The position numbers and the translations under genes are program-made. Of a DNA stretch of 64,000 nt, positions 37,544 through 46,418 are shown piece by piece. The stretch's first letter is position 1, and each line of letters opens with the position of its first letter. Source of the DNA: Halomonas stenophila (GTDB taxonomy: Bacteria > Pseudomonadota > Gammaproteobacteria > Pseudomonadales > Halomonadaceae). The DNA is taken from positions 1 to 64,000 of the forward strand of contig NZ_JACHXR010000006.1 in assembly GCF_014192275.1 (NCBI RefSeq). Direction: 5' to 3'. The notes under the pieces were generated by a model that saw nothing but the letters and a program-made list of their open reading frames with translations, was not told where the DNA came from and made no database searches.

Positions 37544-38034
37544 CCGATCACCTCCAGGGGCTGGGTGCGCAGCTCGTCGACCAGGGCATCGAAGGCGTCG
37601 GGCGTGACCCGGCCCCGTACCTCGTCGTCGACGCGAATCGAGGGGCCGCAGGCGCAGTTGCCCAGGCAGTAGACCGCCTCCAGGGTGATCTCGCGATCCC
37701 TGGTGGTCTGGTGGTAGTCGACGCCGAGGCGGGCCCTGGCATGGGCCTCCAGGGCGCGGGCGCCCACCGCCTGACAGGCCTCGGCCCGGCAGACCTGGAG
37801 CACGTGGCGACCCGGCGGCGAGGTGCGGAAGTGATGGTAGAAGCTGATCACGCCGTGCACCTCGGCGCGGGTCTGGCCCAGCGACTCGGCGATGATCGGC
37901 ACCGCCCCTTCGGGGACGTAGCCGACCCGGTCCTGGATCGCATGCAGGATCGGCAGCAGGGCGCCGGGCTTGTGCTTCAGGGCGTCGATCTCGGCCTGGA
38001 TCGCCTGGGGCGTCCACTCTCGGGAATCGCTCAT
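37540..38034 (-). CDS. fdsG: Formate dehydrogenase gamma subunit (2Fe-2S)
   Basis: This 164-residue NuoE-like thioredoxin-fold subunit binds one 2Fe-2S cluster through Cys82, Cys87, Cys123 and Cys127 (VCRAEACQAVG and YCLGNCACGPS). It is the first gene of the fdsGBA-fdhD/fdsD operon. A divergent regulator gene starts 129 bases upstream. It probably bridges electron flow within the cytoplasmic FdsABG complex. Confidence 0.93.
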   Translation of the reverse strand: MSDSREWTPQAIQAEIDALKHKPGALLPILHAIQDRVGYVPEGAVPIIAESLGQTRAEVHGVISFYHHFRTSPPGRHVLQVCRAEACQAVGARALEAHARARLGVDYHQTTRDREITLEAVYCLGNCACGPSIRVDDEVRGRVTPDAFDALVDELRTQPLEVIG

Positions 38035-38060
38035 CGAGTCCCCCTGGTTGTTGTGGTGCT

Positions 38061-38125
38061 GGCTAGTTATGCACGCTTGTTCATATATAGGAAAGGGCGT
38101 GCGTCACGGTGCCCATAAAGCTAGC
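38061..38125. promoter_or_regulatory. Nested inverted repeats in the fds divergent promoter
   Basis: GGCTAGTTATG (38061-38071) faces CATAAAGCTAGC (38114-38125). Inside it ATGCACGC (38069-38076) faces GCGTGCGT (38097-38104). The two pairs share nearly the same centre around 38087-38093, and TATATA lies between. They sit between fdsG and the ModE-like regulator and are candidate binding sites for it. Confidence 0.4.
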
Positions 38126-38163
38126 ATTGGTGTCTCCATGGCAAAATATGAAACTTACTTCAC

Positions 38164-39225
38164 ATGAAGCGGATCCGCATCACGCCGGCCTGGTACTTCA
38201 GCGACGAGACCGGCAACCAGCTCGACCCCAAGCTGTTCGCGCTGCTCGAGGCGGTGCATCGGCACGGCAAGCTCACCCGAGCCGCCGAGACCGTCGGCAT
38301 CTCCTACCGCCATGCCTGGAACCTGCTCCACAAGTGGGGCGAGTTCTTCGGCATCGCCCTGGTCGAGCTCGAGCGGGGACGCGGGGCGCGACTGTCACCG
38401 CTGGGCGAGAAATTGCTGTGGGCCGAGCAGCGGGTGATCGCGCGGCTGGGCCCCCAACTGGAGAGCCTGGGGTCCGAGCTCAACCTCGCCATCCAGCAGA
38501 CCCTGGAGGGCGTCAGGCCGGTGCTGCGGCTGCATGCCAGCCATGGCTACGCCGTCGAGCAGCTGCCGCAGCAGCTCGACGAGCTGCGCCTCGACCTGCA
38601 GTACTGCAGTCCCCGGGAGGCGCTGGCCGCCCTGCATCGCGGGGCCTGTGACCTGGCCGGCTTCCACCTGCCCCATGGCGAGGTCGGCCGTCGGGTGAGC
38701 CGGGAGTATCGCGATCTGCTGAAGCCCAGGAGCTATCGCGTCCTGCGCTTTATCACCCGGCGCCAGGGGCTGATGGTGGCGCCGGGCAATCCACTGGGCA
38801 TCGGGGGGCTCGCCGATCTGGCGCGAGGCGAGGCGCGTTTCATCAATCGCCAGGCGGCATCGGGCACCCGGGCGCTGCTGGATGGACTGCTGGCCGAGGC
38901 CGATCTCCCGGCGCGGCGGATCCGCGGCTACGAACTCGAGGAATACACCCACTCGGCGGTGGCGGCCTACGTCGCCGCCGACATGGCGGATGCGGGGTTC
39001 GGGGTAGAGGCGGCGGCGCGGCGTTTCGGCCTCGACTTCGTGCCGCTGGCGCTGGAGGACTACCTGCTGGTCTGCCATCGCCGCAGCCTGGCCGAGCCCA
39101 AGCTCCAGCGACTGCTCGAGGTGCTGGGCGGTGCGGCCTTCCAGGACGCGGTGGCGGCGCTGCCGGGCTATACGCCGGATCGCTGCGGGGAGGTGGAGGG
39201 GGTGGAGTCGCTGCTGCAGGAGTGA
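38164..39225 (+). CDS. ModE/LysR-type regulator with periplasmic-binding-like domain
   Basis: This 353-residue protein has a LysR/ModE winged helix at residues 15-80 (LDPKLFALLEAVHRHGKLTRAAETVGISYRHAWNLLHKWG) followed by a type 2 periplasmic-binding-like domain (about 115-330). The latter resembles molybdate or tungstate binding proteins (GTRALLDGLLAEA, YTHSAVAAYVAADMADAGFGVEAAARRFGLDFVPL). Such one-component regulators are known beside molybdoenzyme genes. Divergence from the fds operon over a palindromic gap makes it the likely regulator, sensing molybdate, formate or another small anion. The ligand is unproven. Confidence 0.82.
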   Translation: MKRIRITPAWYFSDETGNQLDPKLFALLEAVHRHGKLTRAAETVGISYRHAWNLLHKWGEFFGIALVELERGRGARLSPLGEKLLWAEQRVIARLGPQLESLGSELNLAIQQTLEGVRPVLRLHASHGYAVEQLPQQLDELRLDLQYCSPREALAALHRGACDLAGFHLPHGEVGRRVSREYRDLLKPRSYRVLRFITRRQGLMVAPGNPLGIGGLADLARGEARFINRQAASGTRALLDGLLAEADLPARRIRGYELEEYTHSAVAAYVAADMADAGFGVEAAARRFGLDFVPLALEDYLLVCHRRSLAEPKLQRLLEVLGGAAFQDAVAALPGYTPDRCGEVEGVESLLQE

Positions 39226-39227
39226 GG

Positions 39228-39256
39228 AAAAAAGCGCGGCGCCCGGAGGCGCCGCG
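39228..39256 (-). terminator. Rho-independent terminator of the antiporter gene
   Basis: A 9-bp GC-rich stem (39235-39243 with 39248-39256, loop CGGA) is followed on the minus strand by CTTTTTTCC. It serves the convergent antiporter gene; the regulator's stop lies at its other side. Confidence 0.85.
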
Positions 39257-39278
39257 AAGCGGGGGACGAGAAAAGCGG

Positions 39279-40763
39279 TCAGGTCATCGCATGGCCCAGC
39301 ACCACGAAGCCGCCGGCGGTCAGCAGGGCCCCGAGCAGTGCATAGGGGAACTGGGTCAGGCCGTGCTGCATCGGCAGGCAGCCGCTGCCCTGGGAGGACA
39401 GCACCGAGGAGTCGGAGAAGAAGCAGGCGTGGCTGCCGAAGCTCGAGGCGGAGAGCAGGGCGCCCACCACCAGCGGCATCGGGGCCCCCATGTGCTGGGC
39501 CATGGGCACCACGATGGGAATCGAGATCACGAACACGCCCCAGGACGAGCCGGTGGCGAACACCACCACGGCCATGGAGACGAACACCAGGGCCGGCAGC
39601 AGGGCCACCGTCAGGTAGGGCGAGAGGGCGTCGATCATGAAGGCCGTCATGCCCAGCTGGTCGTTGACCTCGCGCAGCACGAAGCCCACGGCGACGATGG
39701 CCAGCGGCAGCATCATGGTGCGAAAGCCGTCCATGATGGCGTCCATCAGGGTATTGAAGGTGGCCAGGCGCTGGATCAGGTAGAGCACCAGGGTGAACAG
39801 GGTGGCGACGATCACGCCCTTGAGCAGGTCGATCTCGAACCAGGCGCTGGCGCCGATCAGCACGGCCATGGGGGCCAGGAAGTTGACCACGCCGAGCCAG
39901 GGGTGCATGGCCGGGGTGTCATCGTCGCCGAGGAGCTGGTCCGGGGCGCCATCGGGAATCGGCTGGCCGGCGCGGGCGCGAGCCTCGGCGGCCCGCATCG
40001 GCCCCAGGTCGGGCAGCTTGCCCGCGGCGACCAGCAGCACCAGGCCCATGGCCACCCAGCCGTAGAGCATGAAGGGGATCGACTGGATGTACAGCCACAT
40101 GCCGGGGCCGTCGGTGGCCGCGTTGGTCTCCAGCAGTTCGGCGAAGTACACCGCCCAGGTGGACAGGGGCACCAGGATGCAGATCGGCGCCGCGGTGGAG
40201 TCGACGATGTAGGCCAGCTTCTCCCGGGAGACGCCGAAGCGGTCGGTGAGTCGCTTCATGGCCGCCGAGGTGGCCAGGGCATTGAGGTAGTCGTCGATGA
40301 AGATCAGCACGCCCAGGGCGGCGGTGCTGAGCAGCGACTGGCGGCGGGTCTTCACCATCCGCGTCATGAAGTGGCTGAAGCTCAGGGTGCAGCCCGACTT
40401 CTCGAGCATGGCGATGAAGCCGCCCATCAGGCCGCAGACCAGGATCAGCCAGGCGATGGTCTCGTTCATCATCACCGACAGCGAGATATCGGCGAGTTCA
40501 CCGACGAAGTCGTCGGGCTGGAGCAGGATCAGCCCGGCGAGCACGCCGACCGCCAGAGCCTCGAGGGTGCGGTGGGTGGCGATGGCCACCACCAGCACGA
40601 TCAGCGACGGCACCAGGCTGATCCAGCCATAGTCCGTGCCGGGGCGATGGGCCAGCGTCAGGCCGACGACCGAGCCCAGCACGGCCAGCACCAGCAGGAG
40701 GGTCCGTCCCGTGCCGCGTCGGGCCGGCAGGGAGGGGGCGAAGGGGTGGGTGGACTGGCTCAT
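39279..40763 (-). CDS. NhaC-family Na+/H+ antiporter-like transporter
   Basis: This 494-residue inner-membrane protein has about eleven hydrophobic segments. Conserved NhaC-type blocks are VLIFIDDYLNALATSAAMKRLTDRFGVSREKLAYIVDSTAAPICILVPLSTW near residues 155-205, and FGSHACFFSDSSVLSSQGSG near 448, where the second half mirrors the first. The family exchanges sodium for protons or carries small organic anions with sodium. It is downstream of a puuA-like gene in the same direction, separated by a 211-base gap with a strong hairpin, so a role in amine or glutamate-linked transport is possible. The substrate cannot be read from sequence. Confidence 0.8.
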   Translation of the reverse strand: MSQSTHPFAPSLPARRGTGRTLLLVLAVLGSVVGLTLAHRPGTDYGWISLVPSLIVLVVAIATHRTLEALAVGVLAGLILLQPDDFVGELADISLSVMMNETIAWLILVCGLMGGFIAMLEKSGCTLSFSHFMTRMVKTRRQSLLSTAALGVLIFIDDYLNALATSAAMKRLTDRFGVSREKLAYIVDSTAAPICILVPLSTWAVYFAELLETNAATDGPGMWLYIQSIPFMLYGWVAMGLVLLVAAGKLPDLGPMRAAEARARAGQPIPDGAPDQLLGDDDTPAMHPWLGVVNFLAPMAVLIGASAWFEIDLLKGVIVATLFTLVLYLIQRLATFNTLMDAIMDGFRTMMLPLAIVAVGFVLREVNDQLGMTAFMIDALSPYLTVALLPALVFVSMAVVVFATGSSWGVFVISIPIVVPMAQHMGAPMPLVVGALLSASSFGSHACFFSDSSVLSSQGSGCLPMQHGLTQFPYALLGALLTAGGFVVLGHAMT

Positions 40764-40901
40764 GGGCGACCTCCCTTATGCGCTGTCGTGGGTCGGGCGG
40801 CAAGAACCGGGGCAAGGGGGATTGTGGTTGTCATTTCGTGGCTCCCTTGGTGGCGGATGGATGAACGGGGGGATCGGACCGGCACGGGGCGCCCCGGACG
40901 G

Positions 40902-40924
40902 CCCCCGGCGGAGGACGCCGGGGG
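40902..40924 (-). terminator. Hairpin between second puuA and the antiporter gene
   Basis: CCCCCGGCG and CGCCGGGGG form a 9-bp perfect stem with loop GAGGA, about 50 bases after the puuA stop on the minus strand. There is no T-run; it may attenuate read-through into the antiporter gene. Confidence 0.45.
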
Positions 40925-40974
40925 CATCGGTGACGCGGGTGGGCAAGGCCGGGGGGCCCGGCGCCGGCTGCGGC

Positions 40975-42351
40975 TCAGACGTGGCGCAGGTACCAGTCGT
41001 ATTCCAGCTTGCTGACCGCCTGCATGGCCTGGTCGCGCTCGGCGCGGCGATTGGCCAGGAAGACGCCCATGAACTCCCGTCCGAGGGCCTCGCAGAGGGC
41101 GTCGCTGTCTTCCAACAGGGCCAGCGCCTGGCGCCAGCTGTTGGTCAGGCTGGGCGCCACCTGGTCGTAGGCATTGCCGGTGATCGCCGGGGGCGGCGTG
41201 GGCCGGCGCTGCAGGCCGTGGTCGATGGCCGCCAGCAGCGCGGCCATCAGCAGGTAGGGGTTGGCGTCGGCGCCGGCGACCCGGTGCTCGATGCGCCGGG
41301 CCTCGTTGGGGCCGGACGGGATGCGCACCGCCACCGAGCGGTTGTCGTAGCCCCAGGTCGGGGCCATGGGCACGTAGAGTCCCGGCTGGAAGCGGCGGAA
41401 CGAATTGAGGTTGGGCGCGAACAGCGCCATGGAGGCCGGCATCAGCTCCAGCAGCCCGGCCACGGCCTGCTTCAGCCGAGGCGTGCCCAGGGGGTCGCCG
41501 TCCTCGGCCGCGAAGACATTGCGGCCCGCCTCGTCGAGCAGGCTGATATGCACGTGGGTGCCGTTGCCGGCCTCGTCGCCGTAGGGCTTGGCCATGAAGG
41601 TGGCCTCGAAGCCGTGCTGGAGCGCCACGCCCTTGATCAGTCGCTTGAGCAGGACGGCGCTGTCGCAGGCCGCCAGCGCATCGTCGCAGTGGATCAGGTT
41701 GATCTCGAACTGGCCCGGGGCGCACTCCTTGAGGGCGGTGTCCAGCGGCAGGCCCTGGGTGCGCGCCGCCGCGTGGATGTCCTCGAGGAAGTCGGCGTAC
41801 TCGTCGAGCTCGCTGATCGAGTAGAGCTGGCTGTGACTGGCGCGCTCGCCACTGGCCGGCGAGCAGGGCGGCTGGATCATGCCCAGGGCGTCACGCTGGC
41901 GGTCGACCAGGTAGAACTCCATCTCCACGGCGACCACCGGCGTCAGGCCCGCCAGGCGGAAGCGCTCGAGGACCCGGGACAGCACCTGGCGCGGATCGGC
42001 GAAGTAGGGGGTCTCGTCGACATCGTGCATGGTCATCAGCAGCTGGGCCTGGCGACCGTTGCGCAGCCAGGGGCTCGGCATCAGCGTGCCCGGCACGGGG
42101 CGGCAGACCCGGTCGCCATCGCCGCTCGACAGCCCCAGGCCGGTCGCCTCGACGGTGTTGCCGAGGATGTCCAGGGCGAACACCGAGGCCGGCAGGTTGA
42201 CGCCGTCGCGGCAGGCCTTCTCCAGGTTCTCGCGGGGGATGCGCTTGCCGCGCAGCACGCCGTTGAGGTCGCTGATCAGCAGGTCGATGCTGGCAATTTC
42301 GGGGTGACGTTCCAGGAAGTCACGGGCTTCGTCGACGGGGAGGGGCGGCAT
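40975..42351 (-). CDS. puuA: Glutamine-synthetase family gamma-glutamyl-amine ligase (second puuA-like)
   Basis: This 458-residue ligase has catalytic blocks VEMEFYLVD, ECAPGQFEINLIHCDD, GTHVHISLLDEAG, GYDNRSVAVRIPSG and GADANPYLLMAALLA. It is clearly a paralogue of 25501-26868 but differs at most positions, so it is not a recent copy. It may use another amine such as diaminopropane, spermidine or ethanolamine. It is divergent from puuD across 258 AT-rich bases, a shared control region. The adenylylation site of GlnA is absent. Confidence 0.85.
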   Translation of the reverse strand: MPPLPVDEARDFLERHPEIASIDLLISDLNGVLRGKRIPRENLEKACRDGVNLPASVFALDILGNTVEATGLGLSSGDGDRVCRPVPGTLMPSPWLRNGRQAQLLMTMHDVDETPYFADPRQVLSRVLERFRLAGLTPVVAVEMEFYLVDRQRDALGMIQPPCSPASGERASHSQLYSISELDEYADFLEDIHAAARTQGLPLDTALKECAPGQFEINLIHCDDALAACDSAVLLKRLIKGVALQHGFEATFMAKPYGDEAGNGTHVHISLLDEAGRNVFAAEDGDPLGTPRLKQAVAGLLELMPASMALFAPNLNSFRRFQPGLYVPMAPTWGYDNRSVAVRIPSGPNEARRIEHRVAGADANPYLLMAALLAAIDHGLQRRPTPPPAITGNAYDQVAPSLTNSWRQALALLEDSDALCEALGREFMGVFLANRRAERDQAMQAVSKLEYDWYLRHV

Positions 42352-42609
42352 GATGACACCTGTTTCCTTGGGACATTGGCGTTGTGGCCATCTTTGGTGA
42401 AAGCGGTACTTGTTGTCAAATCTTTTACGTTATTGGCGAGGGGCTTGGTGGTAGATGCTCGACGATCACTCCAATAAATCGTTATAAAACATGGAATTGA
42501 ATAAGATTCGCCGGCTGGTGATGATGTTCGGGTTGGCAAGATTAATCAACCGCGCTATGTTGAGCAAAGCATAACAACCACGCTGTCACGCTTTATCGAG
42601 GAGGCTGCC

Positions 42610-43377
42610 ATGCAGACCCGACCCCTGGTGGGGGTGATCGCCTGCCGCCGAGAGGTGGAGGGCCATCCCGCCCATATGGTCACCGACAAGTACCTGAGCG
42701 CCCTGCGGGAGTATGGCCTCGAGCCGGTGGTGCTGCCGGTCTGGGAGCCTGTCGAGGGGGCGGCCATCAAGTCCCTGCTGGCTCGCCTGGACGGCCTGGT
42801 GCTGACCGGCAGCTACACCAATGTGGCGCCACAGCGTTACGGGGCCGAGCGCGCCCCCGAGAACACCCGAGACGACCGGGACCGCGATGCCGCGGCCATG
42901 GCCTGGGTGCCGGTGGCCCTGGACCAGGGGGTGCCGCTGCTGGGCATCTGCCGGGGCTTCCAGGAACTCAACGTGGCCTTCGGCGGCAGCCTCTACCAGG
43001 CGGTGCAGCACCAGCCGGGCAGGCTCGACCACCGGGAGCCGGCCGGCGACCGGGAGGCCCAGTACGCGCCCAGCCATGACCTGGAGATCCTGCCGGGCGG
43101 GCGGCTGGCGGCGCTCTACCCCGAGCGCCGGGCCCGGGTGAACTCCCTGCATCAGCAGGGCATCGAGCGCCTCGGCGAGGGCCTCACCGCCGAGGCGGTG
43201 GCGCCGGACGGCCTGATCGAGGCCATCTCGGTCACCGACGCACCCGCCTTCACCCTGGCGGTGCAGTGGCATCCCGAGTGGCGCCCCCGGGCGCATCCGC
43301 TGTATGACGCCCTGTTCACCGCCTTCGCCCAGGCCTGCGCCCAGCACCAGGTCAGCATCTCGCCCCTTTCGGCCTGA
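42610..43377 (+). CDS. puuD: Gamma-glutamyl-GABA hydrolase
   Basis: This 255-residue class I glutamine amidotransferase-like hydrolase (peptidase C26) releases GABA and glutamate from gamma-glutamyl-GABA, the last step of the Puu route. The nucleophile Cys lies in LGICRGFQELNVAFGG near residue 117; the catalytic His and Glu are in VQWHPEW near residue 220. It starts an operon with the aminotransferase and puuC, 25 bases upstream of the next gene. Full length and intact. Confidence 0.92.
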   Translation: MQTRPLVGVIACRREVEGHPAHMVTDKYLSALREYGLEPVVLPVWEPVEGAAIKSLLARLDGLVLTGSYTNVAPQRYGAERAPENTRDDRDRDAAAMAWVPVALDQGVPLLGICRGFQELNVAFGGSLYQAVQHQPGRLDHREPAGDREAQYAPSHDLEILPGGRLAALYPERRARVNSLHQQGIERLGEGLTAEAVAPDGLIEAISVTDAPAFTLAVQWHPEWRPRAHPLYDALFTAFAQACAQHQVSISPLSA

Positions 43378-43402
43378 GGGCCCATGACAACGGAGACTCT
43401 TC

Positions 43403-44824
43403 ATGCAGACCCAAGCGTGCCAGGCCCTGGACCGGGCCCATCACCTGCATCCCTTCACCGACTTCAAGGCGCTGGGCGAGGAGGGCAGTCGCGTCATCAC
43501 CCATGCCCGGGGCGTCTATATCCACGACAGTGACGGCCATCGCATCCTCGACGGCATGGCCGGACTGTGGTGCGTGAACCTCGGCTACGGTCGTCGGGAG
43601 CTGGTGGAGGCGGCGACCGCCCAACTCGAGCAGTTGCCCTACTACAACACCTTCTTCAAGACCACCCACCCGCCCGTGGCCCGCCTGGCCGAGAAGCTCT
43701 GCGATCTGGCGCCGTCGCACATCAACCATGTGTTCTTCACCGGGTCCGGGTCCGAGGCCAACGACACCGTGCTGCGCATGGTGCGCCGCTACTGGTCTCT
43801 CGAGGGCAAGCCCGAGAAGCAGTGGATCATCGGCCGCGAGAACGGCTACCACGGCTCCACCGTGGCCGGCATGAGCCTGGGCGGCATGGCGCCCATGCAC
43901 GACCAGGGCGGCCCCTGCGTGCCGGGCATCACTCATATCCGCCAGCCCTACTGGTTCGGTGAAGGGCGGCTCGGCGAGGGCCACGACCCGTCGCCGGAGG
44001 CCTTCGGTCGCGCCTGCGCCGAGGCGCTGGAGGCGAAGATCCTCGAACTCGGGGAAGACAAGGTGGCGGCCTTCATCGCTGAGCCGGTGCAGGGGGCCGG
44101 CGGCGCCATCATGCCGCCGGCGAGCTACTGGCCGGCGGTCAAGGCGGTGCTGGCCAGGTACGACATCCTGCTGGTGGCCGACGAGGTGATCTGCGGCTTC
44201 GGCCGCCTCGGCGAGTGGTTCGGCAGCCAGCACTTCGACCTCGAACCGGACCTGATGCCGATCGCCAAGGGGCTGTCCTCGGGCTATCTGCCCATCGGCG
44301 GCGTGCTGGTGGGCGATCGCGTGGCCGAGACGCTGATCGAGGAGGGCGGCGAGTTCTTCCACGGCTTCACCTACTCGGGGCATCCGACCTGTGCGGCCGT
44401 GGCCCTGAAGAACCTGGAGCTGCTGGAGGCCGAGGGCATCGTCGAGCGAGTCCGCGAGGACCTGGGGCCCTACCTGGCCGAGCGCTGGTCGGAACTGGGC
44501 GAGCACCCCATCGTCGGCGAGGCACGCTCGCTGGGCCTGATGGGCGCGCTGGAACTGGTCGCCGACAAGGCCACCGGTGAGCGCTTCGACAAGTCGCTCG
44601 CCGCCGGCAGCCTGTGCCGGGACATCTGCTTCGCCACCGGATTGGTGATGCGCTCGGTGGGCGATACGATGATCATCGCCCCGCCGCTGGTGATCACCCG
44701 TGACGAGATCGACGAACTGGTGCACCTGGCGCGCCAGGCCCTGGACGAGACCGCGCGCCGCCTGGCCGAGCCATGCCCGCTGGTCCCGTCCGCCGTCCCC
44801 CAACCCGAGGAGATTCGCGCATGA
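43403..44824 (+). CDS. spuC: Class III aminotransferase, polyamine/putrescine type
   Basis: This 473-residue PLP enzyme of the omega-aminotransferase group has GLWCVNLGYG near residue 55, the cofactor-binding FFTGSGSEANDT and ENGYHGSTVAGMSLGG, the Asp in VADEVICGFGRLG, and the PLP Lys in PIAKGLSSGYLP near residue 290. This block set matches SpuC-like putrescine:pyruvate and related diamine transaminases. It gives an alternative route from putrescine to 4-aminobutanal that bypasses glutamylation. Stop overlaps the puuC start as ATGA. Beta-alanine:pyruvate transaminase is the main alternative. Confidence 0.82.
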   Translation: MQTQACQALDRAHHLHPFTDFKALGEEGSRVITHARGVYIHDSDGHRILDGMAGLWCVNLGYGRRELVEAATAQLEQLPYYNTFFKTTHPPVARLAEKLCDLAPSHINHVFFTGSGSEANDTVLRMVRRYWSLEGKPEKQWIIGRENGYHGSTVAGMSLGGMAPMHDQGGPCVPGITHIRQPYWFGEGRLGEGHDPSPEAFGRACAEALEAKILELGEDKVAAFIAEPVQGAGGAIMPPASYWPAVKAVLARYDILLVADEVICGFGRLGEWFGSQHFDLEPDLMPIAKGLSSGYLPIGGVLVGDRVAETLIEEGGEFFHGFTYSGHPTCAAVALKNLELLEAEGIVERVREDLGPYLAERWSELGEHPIVGEARSLGLMGALELVADKATGERFDKSLAAGSLCRDICFATGLVMRSVGDTMIIAPPLVITRDEIDELVHLARQALDETARRLAEPCPLVPSAVPQPEEIRA

Positions 44825-46335
44825 GCCTCGCACGCCATCCAGCGACCCGCGACGACTGGCAGGCACTGGCCGCCTCGCTGCAATTCGAGCAAGGGTTCGA
44901 GACCCGCGCCTTTATCGACGACGCCTTCGTCGATGCCGAAGGTGGCGCGACCCTGACCACCACCAACCCGGCCACCGGCGAGGTGCTGGCCGAGGTGGTG
45001 AGCTGCGACGCCGCCGATGCCGAGGCCGCGGTATCGGCCGCGCGGCGCGCCTTCGACGGCGGCGCCTGGTCGCGCCTGGCCCCGGCGGGCCGCAAGGCCG
45101 TGCTGCTGCGCCTGGCCGAGCTGATGGAGGCGCATCGCCACGAGCTGGCGCTGCTCGACACCCTGGACATGGGCAAGCCGGTGTCGAGTTCGCTCGGCGA
45201 CATGGCCGGCGCCATCGGCTGTCTGCGCCACCACGCCGAGTCCATCGACAAGCTCTACGGCGAGGTCGCGCCCACCGGCGACGACGCCCTGGGCCTGGTG
45301 CTGCGCGAGCCGCTGGGGGTGGTGGCCTCCATCGTGCCGTGGAACTTCCCGCTGATGATGACCGCCTGGAAGATCGCCCCGGCCTTGGCCGCCGGCAACA
45401 GCGTCATCCTCAAGCCCTCGGAGAAGTCGCCGCTCTCCGCGCTGCGTCTGGCGAGCCTGGCCCGCGAGGCCGGCCTGCCGCGGGGCGTCTTCCAGGTGCT
45501 GCCGGGCTTCGGCCACAGCGTGGGCAAGGCGCTGGCGCTGTCGATGGGTGTCGACTGCCTGGCCTTCACCGGCTCCACCGCGGTCGGCAAGCAGCTGATG
45601 CAGTACGCCGGCCAGTCGAACCTCAAGAAGGTCTTCCTGGAGTGCGGCGGCAAGAGCCCGAACCTCGTCTTCGCCGATTGCCGGGACCTGGAGCGGGTGG
45701 CCGAGCACGCCGCCGCGGCGATCTTCCACAACCAGGGCGAGGTGTGCATCGCCGGCTCCCGGCTGCTGGTCGAGAACGCGATCCGCGAGGCCTTCGTCGA
45801 GAAGGTGCTGGCCGCCGCCGAGCGCATGCAGCCCGGCGATCCGCTGGATCCGGACAGCTTTATGGGCGCGATCGTGGATGAAACGCAGCATGCCCGCATC
45901 CTGGACTATATCCGCCGCGGCGTGGAGGAGGGCGCGACCCTGCGCACCGGCGGGCGCGCCCTGGACGGCCCGGGGCTGTTTATCCCGCCCACGGTGTTCG
46001 ACGGCGTCACCGACGCCATGGCCATCGGCCGCGAGGAGATCTTCGGCCCGGTGCTGTCGGTGTTCGGCTTCGACAGCGAGGAGGAGGCCGTGCGGCTGGC
46101 CAACGACAGCGACTACGGCCTGGCGGCGGGGCTGTGGAGCCAGGACATCGATCGCATCATGCGCGTCACCCGGCGGCTGCGCTCGGGCCAGGTGTTCGTC
46201 AACAACTGGGCGGACATGGACCAGACGGTGCCCTTCGGCGGGGTCAAGCAGTCGGGCAACGGCCGCGACAAGTCCCACCACTCGCTGGAGGAGTATTCCG
46301 ATCTCAAGAGCGTGTGGATGACGCTCGCGCCTTGA
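44821..46335 (+). CDS. puuC: Gamma-glutamyl-gamma-aminobutyraldehyde dehydrogenase
   Basis: This NAD-linked aldehyde dehydrogenase has 504 residues from the ATG overlapping the aminotransferase stop. It has the substrate/cofactor segment IVPWNFPLMMTAWKIAPALAAGN, the Glu base in LECGGKSPN near residue 277 and the catalytic Cys in NQGEVCIAGSR near residue 312. The C-terminal FVNNWADMDQTVPFGGVKQSGNGRDKSHHSLEEY closes the dimer. It oxidises the aldehyde products of PuuB and of the aminotransferase. A hairpin follows between it and the convergent oxidase gene. Confidence 0.92.
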   Translation: MSLARHPATRDDWQALAASLQFEQGFETRAFIDDAFVDAEGGATLTTTNPATGEVLAEVVSCDAADAEAAVSAARRAFDGGAWSRLAPAGRKAVLLRLAELMEAHRHELALLDTLDMGKPVSSSLGDMAGAIGCLRHHAESIDKLYGEVAPTGDDALGLVLREPLGVVASIVPWNFPLMMTAWKIAPALAAGNSVILKPSEKSPLSALRLASLAREAGLPRGVFQVLPGFGHSVGKALALSMGVDCLAFTGSTAVGKQLMQYAGQSNLKKVFLECGGKSPNLVFADCRDLERVAEHAAAAIFHNQGEVCIAGSRLLVENAIREAFVEKVLAAAERMQPGDPLDPDSFMGAIVDETQHARILDYIRRGVEEGATLRTGGRALDGPGLFIPPTVFDGVTDAMAIGREEIFGPVLSVFGFDSEEEAVRLANDSDYGLAAGLWSQDIDRIMRVTRRLRSGQVFVNNWADMDQTVPFGGVKQSGNGRDKSHHSLEEYSDLKSVWMTLAP

Positions 46336-46346
46336 GTTCGCCACGA

Positions 46347-46371
46347 CCGGGATCGCGCCACGCGGTCCCGG
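46347..46371. terminator. Hairpin between convergent puuC and oxidase gene
   Basis: An 11-bp stem with one G-T pair (46347-46357 with 46361-46371, loop CCA) starts 11 bases after the puuC stop. No T-run follows. Confidence 0.5.
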
Positions 46372-46418
46372 CCGGCCTGTCGCCCCCTCAGGGGCGCCGG
46401 GCGTCGTTCGGGGCAACG

